Assembly: GCA_016720595.1 (NCBI GenBank)
Contig: JADKKI010000004.1
Coordinates: forward strand, 186,001-250,000
Length of the DNA stretch: 64,000 nt
Origin: Myxococcales bacterium
Lineage (GTDB): Bacteria; Myxococcota_A; Polyangia; Haliangiales; Haliangiaceae
Direction: 5' to 3'
Shown here: positions 37,773 to 47,097 of the stretch, in pieces
Position numbering within the stretch: position 1 is the stretch's first letter
How the letters are laid out: each line of letters opens with the position of its first letter
Notes under the pieces: generated by a model
Seen by the model: the letters and a program-made list of their open reading frames with translations, nothing else
Told to the model about the DNA's origin: nothing
The model's database searches: none
Made by a program: the position numbers and the translations under genes

Positions 37773-40166
37773 TCAGGTCGTGGCCGCGGGAGTCATCATG
37801 ATCTCGCCGTCGCGCACGTAGATCGAGCCGGGAATCGCCTTCGCGGTGCGCTTCCCGACCGCGGCGAGCTCGGCCAGCCCGGCGTACGACTTCGCGCGCG
37901 CGAGCGAGATCGCGGCGATCGAGACACTCATGATCGGGAACTTCCGCTGGACCCCGAACCGATCCTTGGTCTCGATGTAGCCCTTCTGGCGATCGGCGGG
38001 GTGGTAGTAGAGCCGGATCAGCTGGTCGAAGCGCTCGCAGATGCCCTTGCACACGGCGTCCACGCGCTCCGGTGAGGTCACGAACACGAAGTCATCACCC
38101 GCGATGTGACCGATGAAGTCTCCGGGCCCGCCGGCGGTGGTGACCACGTTGCGGATCACGTCGCCGGTCTGGCGGATCACGGCGTTCGCCTTCGCGTAGC
38201 CGTAGTAGTCGTTGAAGGCCTTGAGGTTGTCGAGGTCGAGGTAGCACGCCACCGCGGCCTGATCGCCGTGCTCGAGACGATTCTCGATCTCGCCCTGGAT
38301 CGCATCCGCGCCCGGGAGCTGGGTGGTGGGAGAGGCGCCGAGCTCGCGGGCCTGACGGTCGAGGGCCTTGTGCACGCGCGCCAGCAGCTCCGCGGCGTCG
38401 AACGGCTTGACCATGTAGTCCTCGGCGCCCGAGCGGAACGCGCGGACCTTGTCGGCGGTGTCGCCGCGGGCGGACAGGAACATGATCGGCGCCATCCCGA
38501 TCGTGGCGTCGGCGCGGATCATCTCGGCGGTGCGATAGCCGTCGATGCCGGGCATCAAGACGTCCATCAGGATCATGTCGGGGCGAAACCGGCGCGCCTC
38601 GGCGAGCGCTGCGTTCGCGTTGCCGGCATCGCGCACCTGATAGCCGCCGAGCTCGAGGACCTCGCGGCAGATCATCCGGATCGACGGGTCGTCGTCGACG
38701 ACGAGCACGCGGGGGGCCTCGCGCCGGCCGGACTCGACGAGCCGCAGGCACGCATCGCGGAACACCGCGGGCTGGATCGGGAACTCGAGCAGGTCATCCG
38801 CGCCCGCCGCGAGCAGATCGGTCCGTCGCTCCGCGTCGCCGACGACCATGACCGCGGTCTTCGCCGTATCCGGATCATGCTCGAGGATCGCGAGGAGGGG
38901 GAGTACGTCGACCATCGCCCCCGCGATCACCGCGAGGGCAGGGTGCTCCGACCGCGCGATCGAGAGCGCGTCGTCGACGTCGTTGGCCACGAGCACGCGC
39001 TCGGTCAGGGACATCAGCAGGCCCTTGAGCAGGAGCGCGCGCCGAGGATCGTCGTCGATCACCAGGGCGCAGGCACCCTCGCCGAGCTTCTGCCGCCGGG
39101 CGGGCCCTTCGTTCAGGTCCGGCATCTGCGCGGTCTTGTCGGACTTGGCCGAGACCGGCAGGGTGAACACGAACTTCGTCCCGGTCGCGCTCGACTCGAC
39201 CCAGATCCGTCCGCCGTGCGCTTCGATGATCGTGCGAGAGATCGAGAGGCCCAGGGCCGTGCCACCGACGCGGCGGCTCGATGCGGAGAACGGCTCGAAC
39301 ACGCGCTCGCGATCCTCGGGGGCGATCGGATCACCCGAGTTGTGGACCGAGACGCCGACGGCGTCCTCCGAGAGAGGCGGGCCGAACACCTGCACGTCGA
39401 TCACGCCGCCGGTGGGGGCGAACCGGATCGCGTTGGTGACCAGGTTGCCGAGCACCTGCGCCAGGCGCTCGGGATCGCCGAGGATCGCGATGTCTTCGGC
39501 AGAGGCGCCGAGCACGATCGTCAGCTGCTTGGTCGCGGCGGCCGTTCGGTAGCGATCGATCACCTCACGCGCGAGCCGATCGAGCTGGACCGGCGCCGTG
39601 GAGACGGTGATCGAGCCCGCCTGCGCCCGCGCGAGATCGAGCAGCTGATCGACGAGCTGGTTCATGCGCGTGGCGGCCTGACGGGCCATGTCCACGTAGC
39701 GCAGCTGGCGATCGGAGAGCACCCCCGCATAGCCGGACAGCACGATGTCGAGCGCGCCGGCGATCGAGGTCAACGGGGTCCGGAGCTCGTGGGCCATCAC
39801 CTGCGCGAACTCGGCCCGCCGGCGCGAGACATCCGCGGTGTCGCCGAGATCGCGGAGGATCACGATCGCACCCACCGCGTCCTCACCGTCGCGGAGCGGG
39901 GTCACCACAGAGTGCAGCACGCGATCCCCGATCCGGACCTCCTCGCGGATCGGCTGGCCATCGCTCGAGCCGGCCGCCAGGTCGAACGGATAGAACCCGA
40001 CGGTGTCCTTGAGGTAGGTGGTGTCGACCACCGCATCCGCAGGAATTCCAAGCATCTCCCGAGCGGCGCGGTTGACGAACACCTCGCCGGTGCGCGTGTC
40101 AGCGACGATCGCGCCGTCCGCCATCACCTCGATGGCTGCGCGCAGTGCACTCAGGGCAACCGACAT
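37773..40166 (-). CDS. Hybrid histidine kinase with two receiver domains and degenerate GGDEF domain
   Basis: A 797-residue signalling protein. Order: PAS-like domain (residues about 10-105), HisKA with MAHELRTPLTS (phospho-acceptor His about residue 126), HATPase with GTALGLSISRTIIEAHGG, a first receiver whose acceptor site looks worn, a second receiver with ILMDVLMPGIDGYR (phospho-Asp intact), and a C-terminal GGDEF-like domain. The last keeps LDLDNLKAFND, the metal Asp region, but has AGDDF in place of GGDEF, so it may bind GTP or partners without making c-di-GMP. No membrane segment, so the signal is cytoplasmic. It is the most complex regulator in the window; its target is not visible. 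Confidence 0.88.
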   Translation of the reverse strand: MSVALSALRAAIEVMADGAIVADTRTGEVFVNRAAREMLGIPADAVVDTTYLKDTVGFYPFDLAAGSSDGQPIREEVRIGDRVLHSVVTPLRDGEDAVGAIVILRDLGDTADVSRRRAEFAQVMAHELRTPLTSIAGALDIVLSGYAGVLSDRQLRYVDMARQAATRMNQLVDQLLDLARAQAGSITVSTAPVQLDRLAREVIDRYRTAAATKQLTIVLGASAEDIAILGDPERLAQVLGNLVTNAIRFAPTGGVIDVQVFGPPLSEDAVGVSVHNSGDPIAPEDRERVFEPFSASSRRVGGTALGLSISRTIIEAHGGRIWVESSATGTKFVFTLPVSAKSDKTAQMPDLNEGPARRQKLGEGACALVIDDDPRRALLLKGLLMSLTERVLVANDVDDALSIARSEHPALAVIAGAMVDVLPLLAILEHDPDTAKTAVMVVGDAERRTDLLAAGADDLLEFPIQPAVFRDACLRLVESGRREAPRVLVVDDDPSIRMICREVLELGGYQVRDAGNANAALAEARRFRPDMILMDVLMPGIDGYRTAEMIRADATIGMAPIMFLSARGDTADKVRAFRSGAEDYMVKPFDAAELLARVHKALDRQARELGASPTTQLPGADAIQGEIENRLEHGDQAAVACYLDLDNLKAFNDYYGYAKANAVIRQTGDVIRNVVTTAGGPGDFIGHIAGDDFVFVTSPERVDAVCKGICERFDQLIRLYYHPADRQKGYIETKDRFGVQRKFPIMSVSIAAISLARAKSYAGLAELAAVGKRTAKAIPGSIYVRDGEIMMTPAATT

Positions 40167-40277
40167 CCGTACCCGATCATACCCAAATCCGGCAGAGTTC
40201 GCGTGGTCGGACCGATGTGGGCAAGTCCGCGAGATTCCCGCAACTCCGGTGAGTGCAGGGGGGGCGTGCCGGGATTC

Positions 40278-42122
40278 TCAGGCGTCGTCCTGATCCTGGC
40301 GGCGGAACGTGCGCTCGAGCGCGGCATAGTAGCCGCCCTTCGCCACCAGCTCGTCGTGGCGCCCTTGCTCGAGGACCGTGCCCTTGTCGACCACGACGAT
40401 GAGGTCGGAGTGGCGGATCGTCGACAGCCGGTGCGCGATCACCAGCGTGGTCCGACCTTTCATCAGCTCGGCCACACCCTGCTCGATCAGGCGCTCGGCC
40501 TCGGGATCGACGTGCGCGGTGGCCTCGTCGAGGATCAGGATCTCCGGGTTGCGGAGGAGGGCACGCGCGAACGCGACGAGCTGACGCTCGCCAGCCGAGA
40601 AGTTCGAGCCGCGCTCGGCGACCTTGGTGTCGAGACCGCTGTCGCGACGTGCGAGTGCTCGATCGAGCCCGACCCGGCGGACGGCATCGTCGAGCTGCTC
40701 GCGGGTGTAGTCTTGGCCCATCGCGATGTTCTCGCCGAGGGTGCCCGCGAACAGGAGCACGTCTTGCGAGACCACCGTGATCCGGCGGCGCAGCTCGGCG
40801 AGCGGGAGATCGCGAATGTCGACGCCGTCGATCTTGATCGCGCCGCGCTCCCGCTCGTAGAGCCGGGTCAGGAGCTTGATCACGGTCGACTTGCCAGAGC
40901 CGGTGGCGCCGACCACAGCGACCGTGGCACCGCGCGGGACGCGCATGTCGAGCCCACGCAGCACCGGCTCCGCGCCATAGCTGAAGTGGACGTTGGCGAG
41001 CTCGAGCGCCGGTCCGGTGGTGTTCGGCTTCGCGGCGCCCCCCTCGGCGCGGGTCGCCTTGGGATCGGTCGCGCCATCGGGCTCGTCGGTGTCGAGGAGC
41101 TGGAAGATCCGCTCGCTGGCGGCCATCGCGCCCTGCATCACCGCGTACTTCTGCGACAGGTCGCGGACCGGGATGAAGAACTTGTTGATGTACTCGATGA
41201 ACACCACCACCACGCCGATCATCGGGATGCTCTCGGCGCGGTGACCGGCGGCGAACCAGATCACCACGCCGATCGCCATCGAGCCGATCGCCTCGACGAT
41301 CGCGTACATCGCCGAGTCCGCGCGGATCTGGCCGAGGTACGCATCGCGATGACCCGCGTTGATCTCGTCGTACTCGCGCTGGGCGGTGGTGGAGCGCCCG
41401 AGCAGCTGGACGACCTTGATCCCCGAGAGGTGCTCCTGCGCGAACGCGTTCATCGCGGCGAGCCGCACGCGGATCTGCCGGAACGAGGCGCGCATCAGGC
41501 GCCGGGCGTACTCCACGAGCACCACCAGCAGCGGCAGCGTCAGGAACGTGAGCAGGGTCAGCGTGGGATCGATCGTCAGCATCACGATCACGATCGCGAC
41601 CATCTTCACGAAGTCGGCGATCAGCGTGATCGCCCCCTGCGCGAACATCTCGTTCAGGCTCTCGATGTCGTTGGTCATGCGTGTCATCAGCCGGCCCACC
41701 GGGATCCGGTCGAAGAACGCGGCGCGCTGGGACAGCACCTTGTCGAAGATCGCGATCCGGAGCGCGTGCATCGTGCGCTGGCCTGCGAGCTGGAGGTACC
41801 AGGTCTCGCAGAACCCCGACGCGCCCTGGGTGAGGACGAGGCCCATGTACGCGGCCGCATCGAAAGGCAGCGGGGCGATGTCGCCCGTGAGGATGTGCGT
41901 GGTCAGCGCGTAGCGAAACAGCGCCGGCTGCGCGAGCTCGAGCGCGATCGTGATCGGCATGAACAGCGCCCACGCGAGCAGGAGCTTCCAGTGCGGCCGG
42001 ATGAACGGCCACAGCCGGCGCATCAGCGCGACGTCGTACGCCTTGCCGAGCACGACCTCCTCGGCGCCGCCGGCGCGCCCACCGGATGCTGGGGCGGGCT
42101 GGTTCGCGACCGCGGTCGCCAT
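40278..42122 (-). CDS. ABC exporter subunit B, catalytic half
   Basis: A 614-residue fused membrane and nucleotide-binding protein, MsbA/TM288-like. Six TM helices (about residues 40-340) are followed by the ATPase with Walker A GATGSGKST, the signature FSAGERQ and Walker B ILILDEATAHVD, which has the catalytic Glu. Its start ATG shares a base with the stop of the partner gene (TGATG), so the two are made together as a heterodimer. It likely exports a lipid, peptide or drug. Confidence 0.88.
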   Translation of the reverse strand: MATAVANQPAPASGGRAGGAEEVVLGKAYDVALMRRLWPFIRPHWKLLLAWALFMPITIALELAQPALFRYALTTHILTGDIAPLPFDAAAYMGLVLTQGASGFCETWYLQLAGQRTMHALRIAIFDKVLSQRAAFFDRIPVGRLMTRMTNDIESLNEMFAQGAITLIADFVKMVAIVIVMLTIDPTLTLLTFLTLPLLVVLVEYARRLMRASFRQIRVRLAAMNAFAQEHLSGIKVVQLLGRSTTAQREYDEINAGHRDAYLGQIRADSAMYAIVEAIGSMAIGVVIWFAAGHRAESIPMIGVVVVFIEYINKFFIPVRDLSQKYAVMQGAMAASERIFQLLDTDEPDGATDPKATRAEGGAAKPNTTGPALELANVHFSYGAEPVLRGLDMRVPRGATVAVVGATGSGKSTVIKLLTRLYERERGAIKIDGVDIRDLPLAELRRRITVVSQDVLLFAGTLGENIAMGQDYTREQLDDAVRRVGLDRALARRDSGLDTKVAERGSNFSAGERQLVAFARALLRNPEILILDEATAHVDPEAERLIEQGVAELMKGRTTLVIAHRLSTIRHSDLIVVVDKGTVLEQGRHDELVAKGGYYAALERTFRRQDQDDA

Positions 42123-43960
42123 CAGACCGCCTCCCGCTTGGCGACTTCGGTGTCGAGCTGCGAGCGGTACAGGTCGCTATAGGTGCCCGGCTCGGCGAGC
42201 AGCTGCTCGTGGGTGCCACGCGCGACGACCTTGCCTTGATCGAGCACGATGATCTGATCGGCGTCCTTGATCGCCGCGACCCGGTGCGAGATCAGCACGG
42301 CCGTGCGGCCACTCATCACGTCGCGCAGGTGCTTGAGGATCGTCCGCTCGGTCTCGGCGTCGACCGAGGACAGTGAATCGTCGAGAACGAGCAGCCGCGG
42401 TGCCGCAGCCAGGGCCCGCGCGAGCGCCACGCGCTGCCGCTGCCCGCCGGACAGCGTGATGCCGCGCTCGCCAACGATCGTGCCGAGCCCCTCGGGCATC
42501 GCCGCGAGGTCACGCGCGAGCCCGGCCGCCGTGGCCGCGGCCTTCACCTTCGGCTCCTCGCGGAGATCCGCCGCGGCCGCCATGCCGATCACGCGCTCGA
42601 GCTCGCGCGCGCGCGCCGCGGGGATCGCGGTGCCACCGCCGTACCCCATCGCGACGTTGTCGGCGATCGTGGTCGAGAACAGGAACGCCTCCTGGGGCGC
42701 GTACCCGATCTGCGCGCGCAGCGAGGCGAGTGGGAGCGTGGTCACGTCGCGGCCGTCGATGAACACGGTGCCCGCGGGGACGTCGATCAGCCGGCACAGC
42801 GCATCCACCAGGGTGCTCTTGCCCGCGCCCGTGCGCCCGACGATCGCGGTGACGGTGCCCGGCTCGAGGGTGAGCTGGATGTCCTCGAGGATCGTGCGGT
42901 CGCCGAACTTGATCGTCAGGTCCTTGACCTCGACCTTCGCGGGGGCCTTGCTCGGCGCGAGCGCCGGCCCCGTGCCATCGGGGATGTCGGCCTTGGTGTC
43001 CTGGAGCACCACGAGGCGCGACCACGAGGCGCGGCCGCGCTGGACCAGGGCGAGCATGAAGCCGAGCGTCAGCGTGGGCCACACCAGCCGGGCGAGGTAG
43101 CCGGAGAACGCGACCAGCTCGCCCTTGGACATGTCGCCGTGGATCAGCGCACGGCCACCGAACAAGATCAGGATCGCCATCCCCATCGCAGCGAGCGTGT
43201 TGAGCATCGGCCCGAGCTGGATGCGGACCTTCGCCGCCTCCATGTTCTCTTTCAGGAGCTTCTCGGAGCGCTCGATGAAGCCCTTGCGACGCACGCCCTC
43301 GAGCCCGTAGGTCTTGATCACCTGGATCGCGCCGAGGTCCTCCTGGATCCGGGAGCTCAGCGCGCCGAGCTCGGCCTGGACCGAGCGCATCGTCCCGTAG
43401 ATCCGGCGGCTCATCGCCTGACCCACGACGTAGATCATCGGGAACGGCAGGATCGCCCACATCGTCACGATCGGGTCGGCCCACAGCATGCGCCCGAGCA
43501 CCGTGACGAATGCGATCAGGGCGTTCGCGAGGTTCAAGAGGCCCGCACCCCACATCGCGCGCACCGTCTGCACGTCGTTGGTCAGGCGCGACATCACGTC
43601 GCCGGTGGGGTGGTCGCGGTAGTAGGCCGGCGACAGCGTCATCAGGTGGCCGAACAGGTCGGAGCGGAGGTCGTACTCGGCGGCGCGCCCCGAGTTGAAG
43701 ATCAGGATCCGCGAGGCGATGCGCGTGACGGCGGTGAGCGCCGCGAACACCACCATCCACATCACGAACGTGCCGATCACTCCGACACCTTCGATGCCGA
43801 GCGCATCGATCGACTTCCCGAGCATCTCGGGGACGCCGAGGTAGAACACGTTCGTGAGGCCGAGCATCAGCACGCCGAGCGCGAGCTGCTTCTTGTACGG
43901 CTTCAAGTAGCCGAGAGAGCTGCGCATCTTGCCGGTCGACACGGATGCCTTACGTACCAC
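42122..43960 (-). CDS. ABC exporter subunit A, degenerate half
   Basis: A 612-residue partner of the gene above with six TM helices and an ATPase: Walker A GRTGAGKST, signature LSGGQRQ, and Walker B LVLDDSLSSVD in which the catalytic Glu is Asp. In heterodimeric exporters such as TM287/288 this substitution marks the non-hydrolysing site. The GTG at 43960 (VRKASVS) is the chosen start. An AAA+ ATPase gene ends about 55 bases to its right on the same strand; whether it is part of the same unit is uncertain. Confidence 0.88.
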   Translation of the reverse strand: MVRKASVSTGKMRSSLGYLKPYKKQLALGVLMLGLTNVFYLGVPEMLGKSIDALGIEGVGVIGTFVMWMVVFAALTAVTRIASRILIFNSGRAAEYDLRSDLFGHLMTLSPAYYRDHPTGDVMSRLTNDVQTVRAMWGAGLLNLANALIAFVTVLGRMLWADPIVTMWAILPFPMIYVVGQAMSRRIYGTMRSVQAELGALSSRIQEDLGAIQVIKTYGLEGVRRKGFIERSEKLLKENMEAAKVRIQLGPMLNTLAAMGMAILILFGGRALIHGDMSKGELVAFSGYLARLVWPTLTLGFMLALVQRGRASWSRLVVLQDTKADIPDGTGPALAPSKAPAKVEVKDLTIKFGDRTILEDIQLTLEPGTVTAIVGRTGAGKSTLVDALCRLIDVPAGTVFIDGRDVTTLPLASLRAQIGYAPQEAFLFSTTIADNVAMGYGGGTAIPAARARELERVIGMAAAADLREEPKVKAAATAAGLARDLAAMPEGLGTIVGERGITLSGGQRQRVALARALAAAPRLLVLDDSLSSVDAETERTILKHLRDVMSGRTAVLISHRVAAIKDADQIIVLDQGKVVARGTHEQLLAEPGTYSDLYRSQLDTEVAKREAV

Positions 43961-44015
43961 CGTTGCGCGGGTCTGGGGACGGATGGACGTCGCCGATCGG
44001 TCGGGTCAGGGACCA

Positions 44016-45304
44016 CTACAGGGCGCGGCCCATCGCGCGGTACTCGCCGCGGGCAGCGCGCTCGAGGTGCGCTTGCGAGATCGGCAGGCCCTCCGAGGCC
44101 GCCATGAACGCCGCAGCGAGCACGGCATTGCGGATGTTCGCGCCCACCATCGCCGAGAAGCTCTTGGCGAGCTGCTCGAGCGCCAGCGGCTGCTTGATCG
44201 GCGCGCCCGTCGAGAGCATGCGCTGCCAGAGCTTGACGCTCTCGGCGTGCTCCGGAGACTGGAACATGATGTGCGCCGCGAGCGCGGCGCAGCGCAGGAT
44301 CGATGCTCGAAATCGAGGTTGGTGGTCAGGATCGTGACGCCGCCGAAGCTCTCGATGCGCTGGAGGAGGTAGTTGACCTCGAGGTTCGCGTAGCGATCGA
44401 CCGACGACTTGACCTCGGTCCGCTTGGCGAACAGCGAGTCGGCCTCGTCGAACAGCAGCAGCGCGTGGCCTGCATCGCCGCCTCGAAGATCCGGGGACAG
44501 CTGCTTCTCGGTCTCGCCGACCCACTTGGAGACGACCTTGGAGAGGTCCACCTGATACAGCTCGAGATCGAGCTCGCGCGCCAGGAGGCCCGCGACCATC
44601 GTCTTGCCAGTGCCGGGCGGACCGCTGAACAGCGCGGCAACTCCGATGCCGCGCGGCATCTTCTGCTTGAAGCCCCACTTCTCGTACACCTGGTGCGCGA
44701 ACCGGACGCGTGCGACGAGGTTCTTGACGTCCTCGTGGGTGTCCGGCGGAAGCACGAGGTCCTCCCAGCGTTGCTTGACCTCGGTGCGCTGCGCGAGCTC
44801 GCCCATCTGCTCGGCGATGTTGTTGCGGATGCCCTCCTGGAGATCGTGGGCCTCGAGGGCCGCCGATCCGCCGCGGGCATCACGGATCGATCGCGCCGAG
44901 GTCGCGCCCGCGTTGATGCCTCCGGCACCCATCCGGTAGCGGAGCGCGAGCTCGTCGATTCCACTCTCGAACCCTGCGAGTCCTCGCCAGGGTGCGCTCC
45001 ACAACAGACGGCGGGCCGCCGTCTCGGGAACCGGACACGCGACCAGTAGGATGCGTCGGCCTCGGACCTTCACGTCGAGGCCTGGGACCTTCGACGTCAC
45101 GGCCACCGGACTGGCCGCATTCTCGAGGATGCGCGCGAGGAGGTGTTGTCGCGCTCCCGGATCTGCCTCCCCACCGGTGAGCTCGTCGAGCTCGGCGATC
45201 ACGGGGATCGCGTCGGCCAACAGGCAGTCGCGCATCAGGGCGGTGAGCGCCGCCTCGAGTGCAGCGTAGGACGGGGCGATCCGCGTCAGATCCAACGAGA
45301 TCAC
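44016..45304 (-). CDS. AAA+ ATPase of eCIS loci, second domain (frame-broken)
   Basis: This is the C-terminal two-thirds of an ATPase that starts at 46005. Visible: SGPPGTGKTM (Walker A), LLLFDEADSLF (Walker B), VKSSVDRYANLEVNYLLQR (typical of the eCIS-associated AAA family) and LTTNLDFE. The frame changes twice near 44295-44316; reading across gives TTNL, then IDPALRR, then LAAHIMF, the expected sensor-1/arginine-finger region. A compensating pair at about 44473-44497 hides the canonical RIFEAA. After 44295 the coding frame ends at 44016. The repaired protein would be about 660 residues with two P-loop domains, as in Afp15-like ATPases of contractile injection systems. The indels may be sequence errors. 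Confidence 0.8.
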
Positions 45305-46005
45305 CGCACGCTTGGATGCTCTCGCGGCGAGCGCGATCGCCGTGCGCCTGCCGGCGCCTGTGGGGCACTTCGACGATCACCACGACCGGTTTCGAGCGTG
45401 CCGAGGCCTTGCACGATTCGCTGCACGGACTGCCGCTGCCCCTCATCGAGCTGGGGATCATGAGGCACGACGATGCGACCGCCCGCGGACACGATCAGCT
45501 CATCGAGCTCCGCTTCGCCGCGGAGGAACGACCACAGGCGCGGCGGGGTGGTCAGCGGAGTACACGCATCGATCGTCTGATCTTCGCCGCCGAGGATGAA
45601 CTGGTATCGCCGGAGCGGATGCGAGGGCGAGAGGACGGCGGTGATCGCCTGGGCCCGATCGTCGTCGAGATCCATGATCGCCGCGTAGTGCGCGAGGGAC
45701 AGCCCCTTACGCGCATCGGTGCCGCACAGCACCTGGAGCAGCCCGAGCAGGAGGGGATCGGCGGCGCGGGCGACGATCGCCCAGACGAACTCGAGCTCGT
45801 CTGGGGACAGCTGCAGCGCGGCCGCGAGCTGCGCTCCCGGCGAGGCGTGATCCCCCCGGGCCTTGCGAAGCGATGCCGTGACCGAGGTCAGCTCGGTGCG
45901 CGCTGCGTCGACCGCCTCGGGTGGCATCTCGACACCGCTGCGCGCCACCGCGAGCTGGGTGGCGAGCCGCACGCGACGGAGCGCGTCGCCGAACACCGTG
46001 CTCAC
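45301..46005 (-). CDS. AAA+ ATPase of eCIS loci, N-terminal part (frame-broken)
   Basis: N-terminal part of the ATPase described at 44016. From GTG 46005, which overlaps the upstream stop by four bases (GTGA), it encodes a winged-helix-like and helical region (LQLSPDELEFVWAIVARA, LSPSHPLRRYQFI, TTPPRLWSFLRG), the normal preamble of eCIS ATPases. The frame fails near 45390 and again near 45360: after repair the first, degenerate P-loop reads PVVVIVEVP, then TGAGRRTAIAL. The last 30 codons of this open frame, down to 45301, are out of frame and should be ignored. Confidence 0.75.
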   Translation of the reverse strand: MSTVFGDALRRVRLATQLAVARSGVEMPPEAVDAARTELTSVTASLRKARGDHASPGAQLAAALQLSPDELEFVWAIVARAADPLLLGLLQVLCGTDARKGLSLAHYAAIMDLDDDRAQAITAVLSPSHPLRRYQFILGGEDQTIDACTPLTTPPRLWSFLRGEAELDELIVSAGGRIVVPHDPQLDEGQRQSVQRIVQGLGTLETGRGDRRSAPQAPAGARRSRSPREHPSVR

Positions 46006-46826
46006 GACGCGACCTGCGTCGTTCGCTCGACCGCGATCGCTACCGTGGCCACGTCGCCGGTGCCGTAGGTGATGGCGAAGGCCGACGCCTTCGGTGCGTC
46101 GAACGCACCGGCGAACACGCCGAGCCGCGGGCCCGACGACGTCCCCGGCCGAAGGGAATCCGTGAGACCGACGACGTGCTTCCACTCGACGTCGCGATAC
46201 TCGATCGTCAGTTCGGGAATCACGTGGTCATCGTCGCATGACAGCCAGAGCGTGTAGCCTTTGCCGGCGGCCAGGACGACGTGGGCTTGTTGCAACAAGG
46301 CGCGCTGCTCGGGCGGTACGCCCAGAGCACCGGTGATCGTGAACAGCAGCGAGGTCACCGCGACCAGCTCCTGGGTCGGCGACGGGCCGAGATCCGAGAG
46401 CTCGTGTGTCACCGCCGCGAGCCACCGTCCGTTCGAATAACGCGCGATCGCATCGCAACGACCGCCGCCCAGACTCCCGAGGCGCTGGGCGAGCGAGGTG
46501 CGTGCGTCTGCCGAGACATCCGACAGCAGCGCGAGATCGGCCGCGAACGGCCGGCGTCCGAAGGCGAAGGCACCATTCACACCATCACTGCCGACCTCGA
46601 GCTGGGCCACACCCGGGCGGACCAGCGTGGGCGTGGCCTGCCCAACCCGTAGGGCGAGTCGGTCGGCGGTGTCGAGGCTGATCCGGGCGTAGCTCGCGGG
46701 GGCGTTTCCGAGCCCCAGGAGTTGTGGTTGGAGGGCGGAGCTGTCGATCCCGAGTCGGTCCGCAGCCAGGGCGAGCCGGGTCAGGACGTCGATCGTTCTG
46801 CGCGTGGGGTCCGGAGTTTCAGCCAT
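46002..46826 (-). CDS. Unknown protein coupled to the eCIS-type AAA+ ATPase
   Basis: A 274-residue soluble protein; no signal peptide or TM segment. The N-terminus is helical (TIDVLTRLALAADRLG), the middle contains LQPQLLGLGNAPASYARIS and Ala-rich helices, and the C-terminal half is beta-rich (YTLWLSCDDDHVIPELTIEYRD is split here by a turn; AFAITYGTGDVATVAIAVER). The start is supported by AAGGA just upstream. Its stop overlaps the ATPase start by four bases, so the two proteins are produced together. The frame is intact, unlike the genes on either side. I do not recognise a family; it could be an adaptor for the ATPase. Confidence 0.6.
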   Translation of the reverse strand: MAETPDPTRRTIDVLTRLALAADRLGIDSSALQPQLLGLGNAPASYARISLDTADRLALRVGQATPTLVRPGVAQLEVGSDGVNGAFAFGRRPFAADLALLSDVSADARTSLAQRLGSLGGGRCDAIARYSNGRWLAAVTHELSDLGPSPTQELVAVTSLLFTITGALGVPPEQRALLQQAHVVLAAGKGYTLWLSCDDDHVIPELTIEYRDVEWKHVVGLTDSLRPGTSSGPRLGVFAGAFDAPKASAFAITYGTGDVATVAIAVERTTQVAS

Positions 46827-46976
46827 GGTCCTTGCTGGTTACGCGGCTTGACAGGTCGGGTGGCCCAGGGTGCAGACTGATGAGGTACGGAATCTTCTGT
46901 CGGCACGATTTCCGCCGAGGAAGGAGGGGGCCCCCGCCCTCAAGTACGTATAACTGAAGACCTGCAGAGGATCCTG
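46827..46976. promoter_or_regulatory. Divergent intergenic region between ATPase operon and giant gene
   Basis: A 150-base gap with promoters for both directions. A TATAAC (46949-46954) lies 23 bases before the likely GTG start of the giant gene, and a GGGGGCCCCC palindrome at 46926-46935 occupies about the -35 position, so an activator-dependent promoter is possible. GAGG at 46966-46969 is the ribosome-binding site for GTG 46977. Confidence 0.4.
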
Positions 46977-47097
46977 GTGAGCGGCGAAAACATCCCCGAG
47001 GAAGCTGCACCGCAATGACCGGGACCTCGCGTTCCGTCCTGACATCACGTCGGGACAGGACGTCGAGAACAAGAAGCAGGTCGACGCCAGCGATCAC

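Noticed and set aside
38106..42182. 1,358-codon open frame on the plus strand across the histidine kinase and ABC exporter
   Set aside because: Composition is typical of antisense frames (Arg, Asp, His, Gly), no domains are visible, and both minus-strand genes have complete motif sets.
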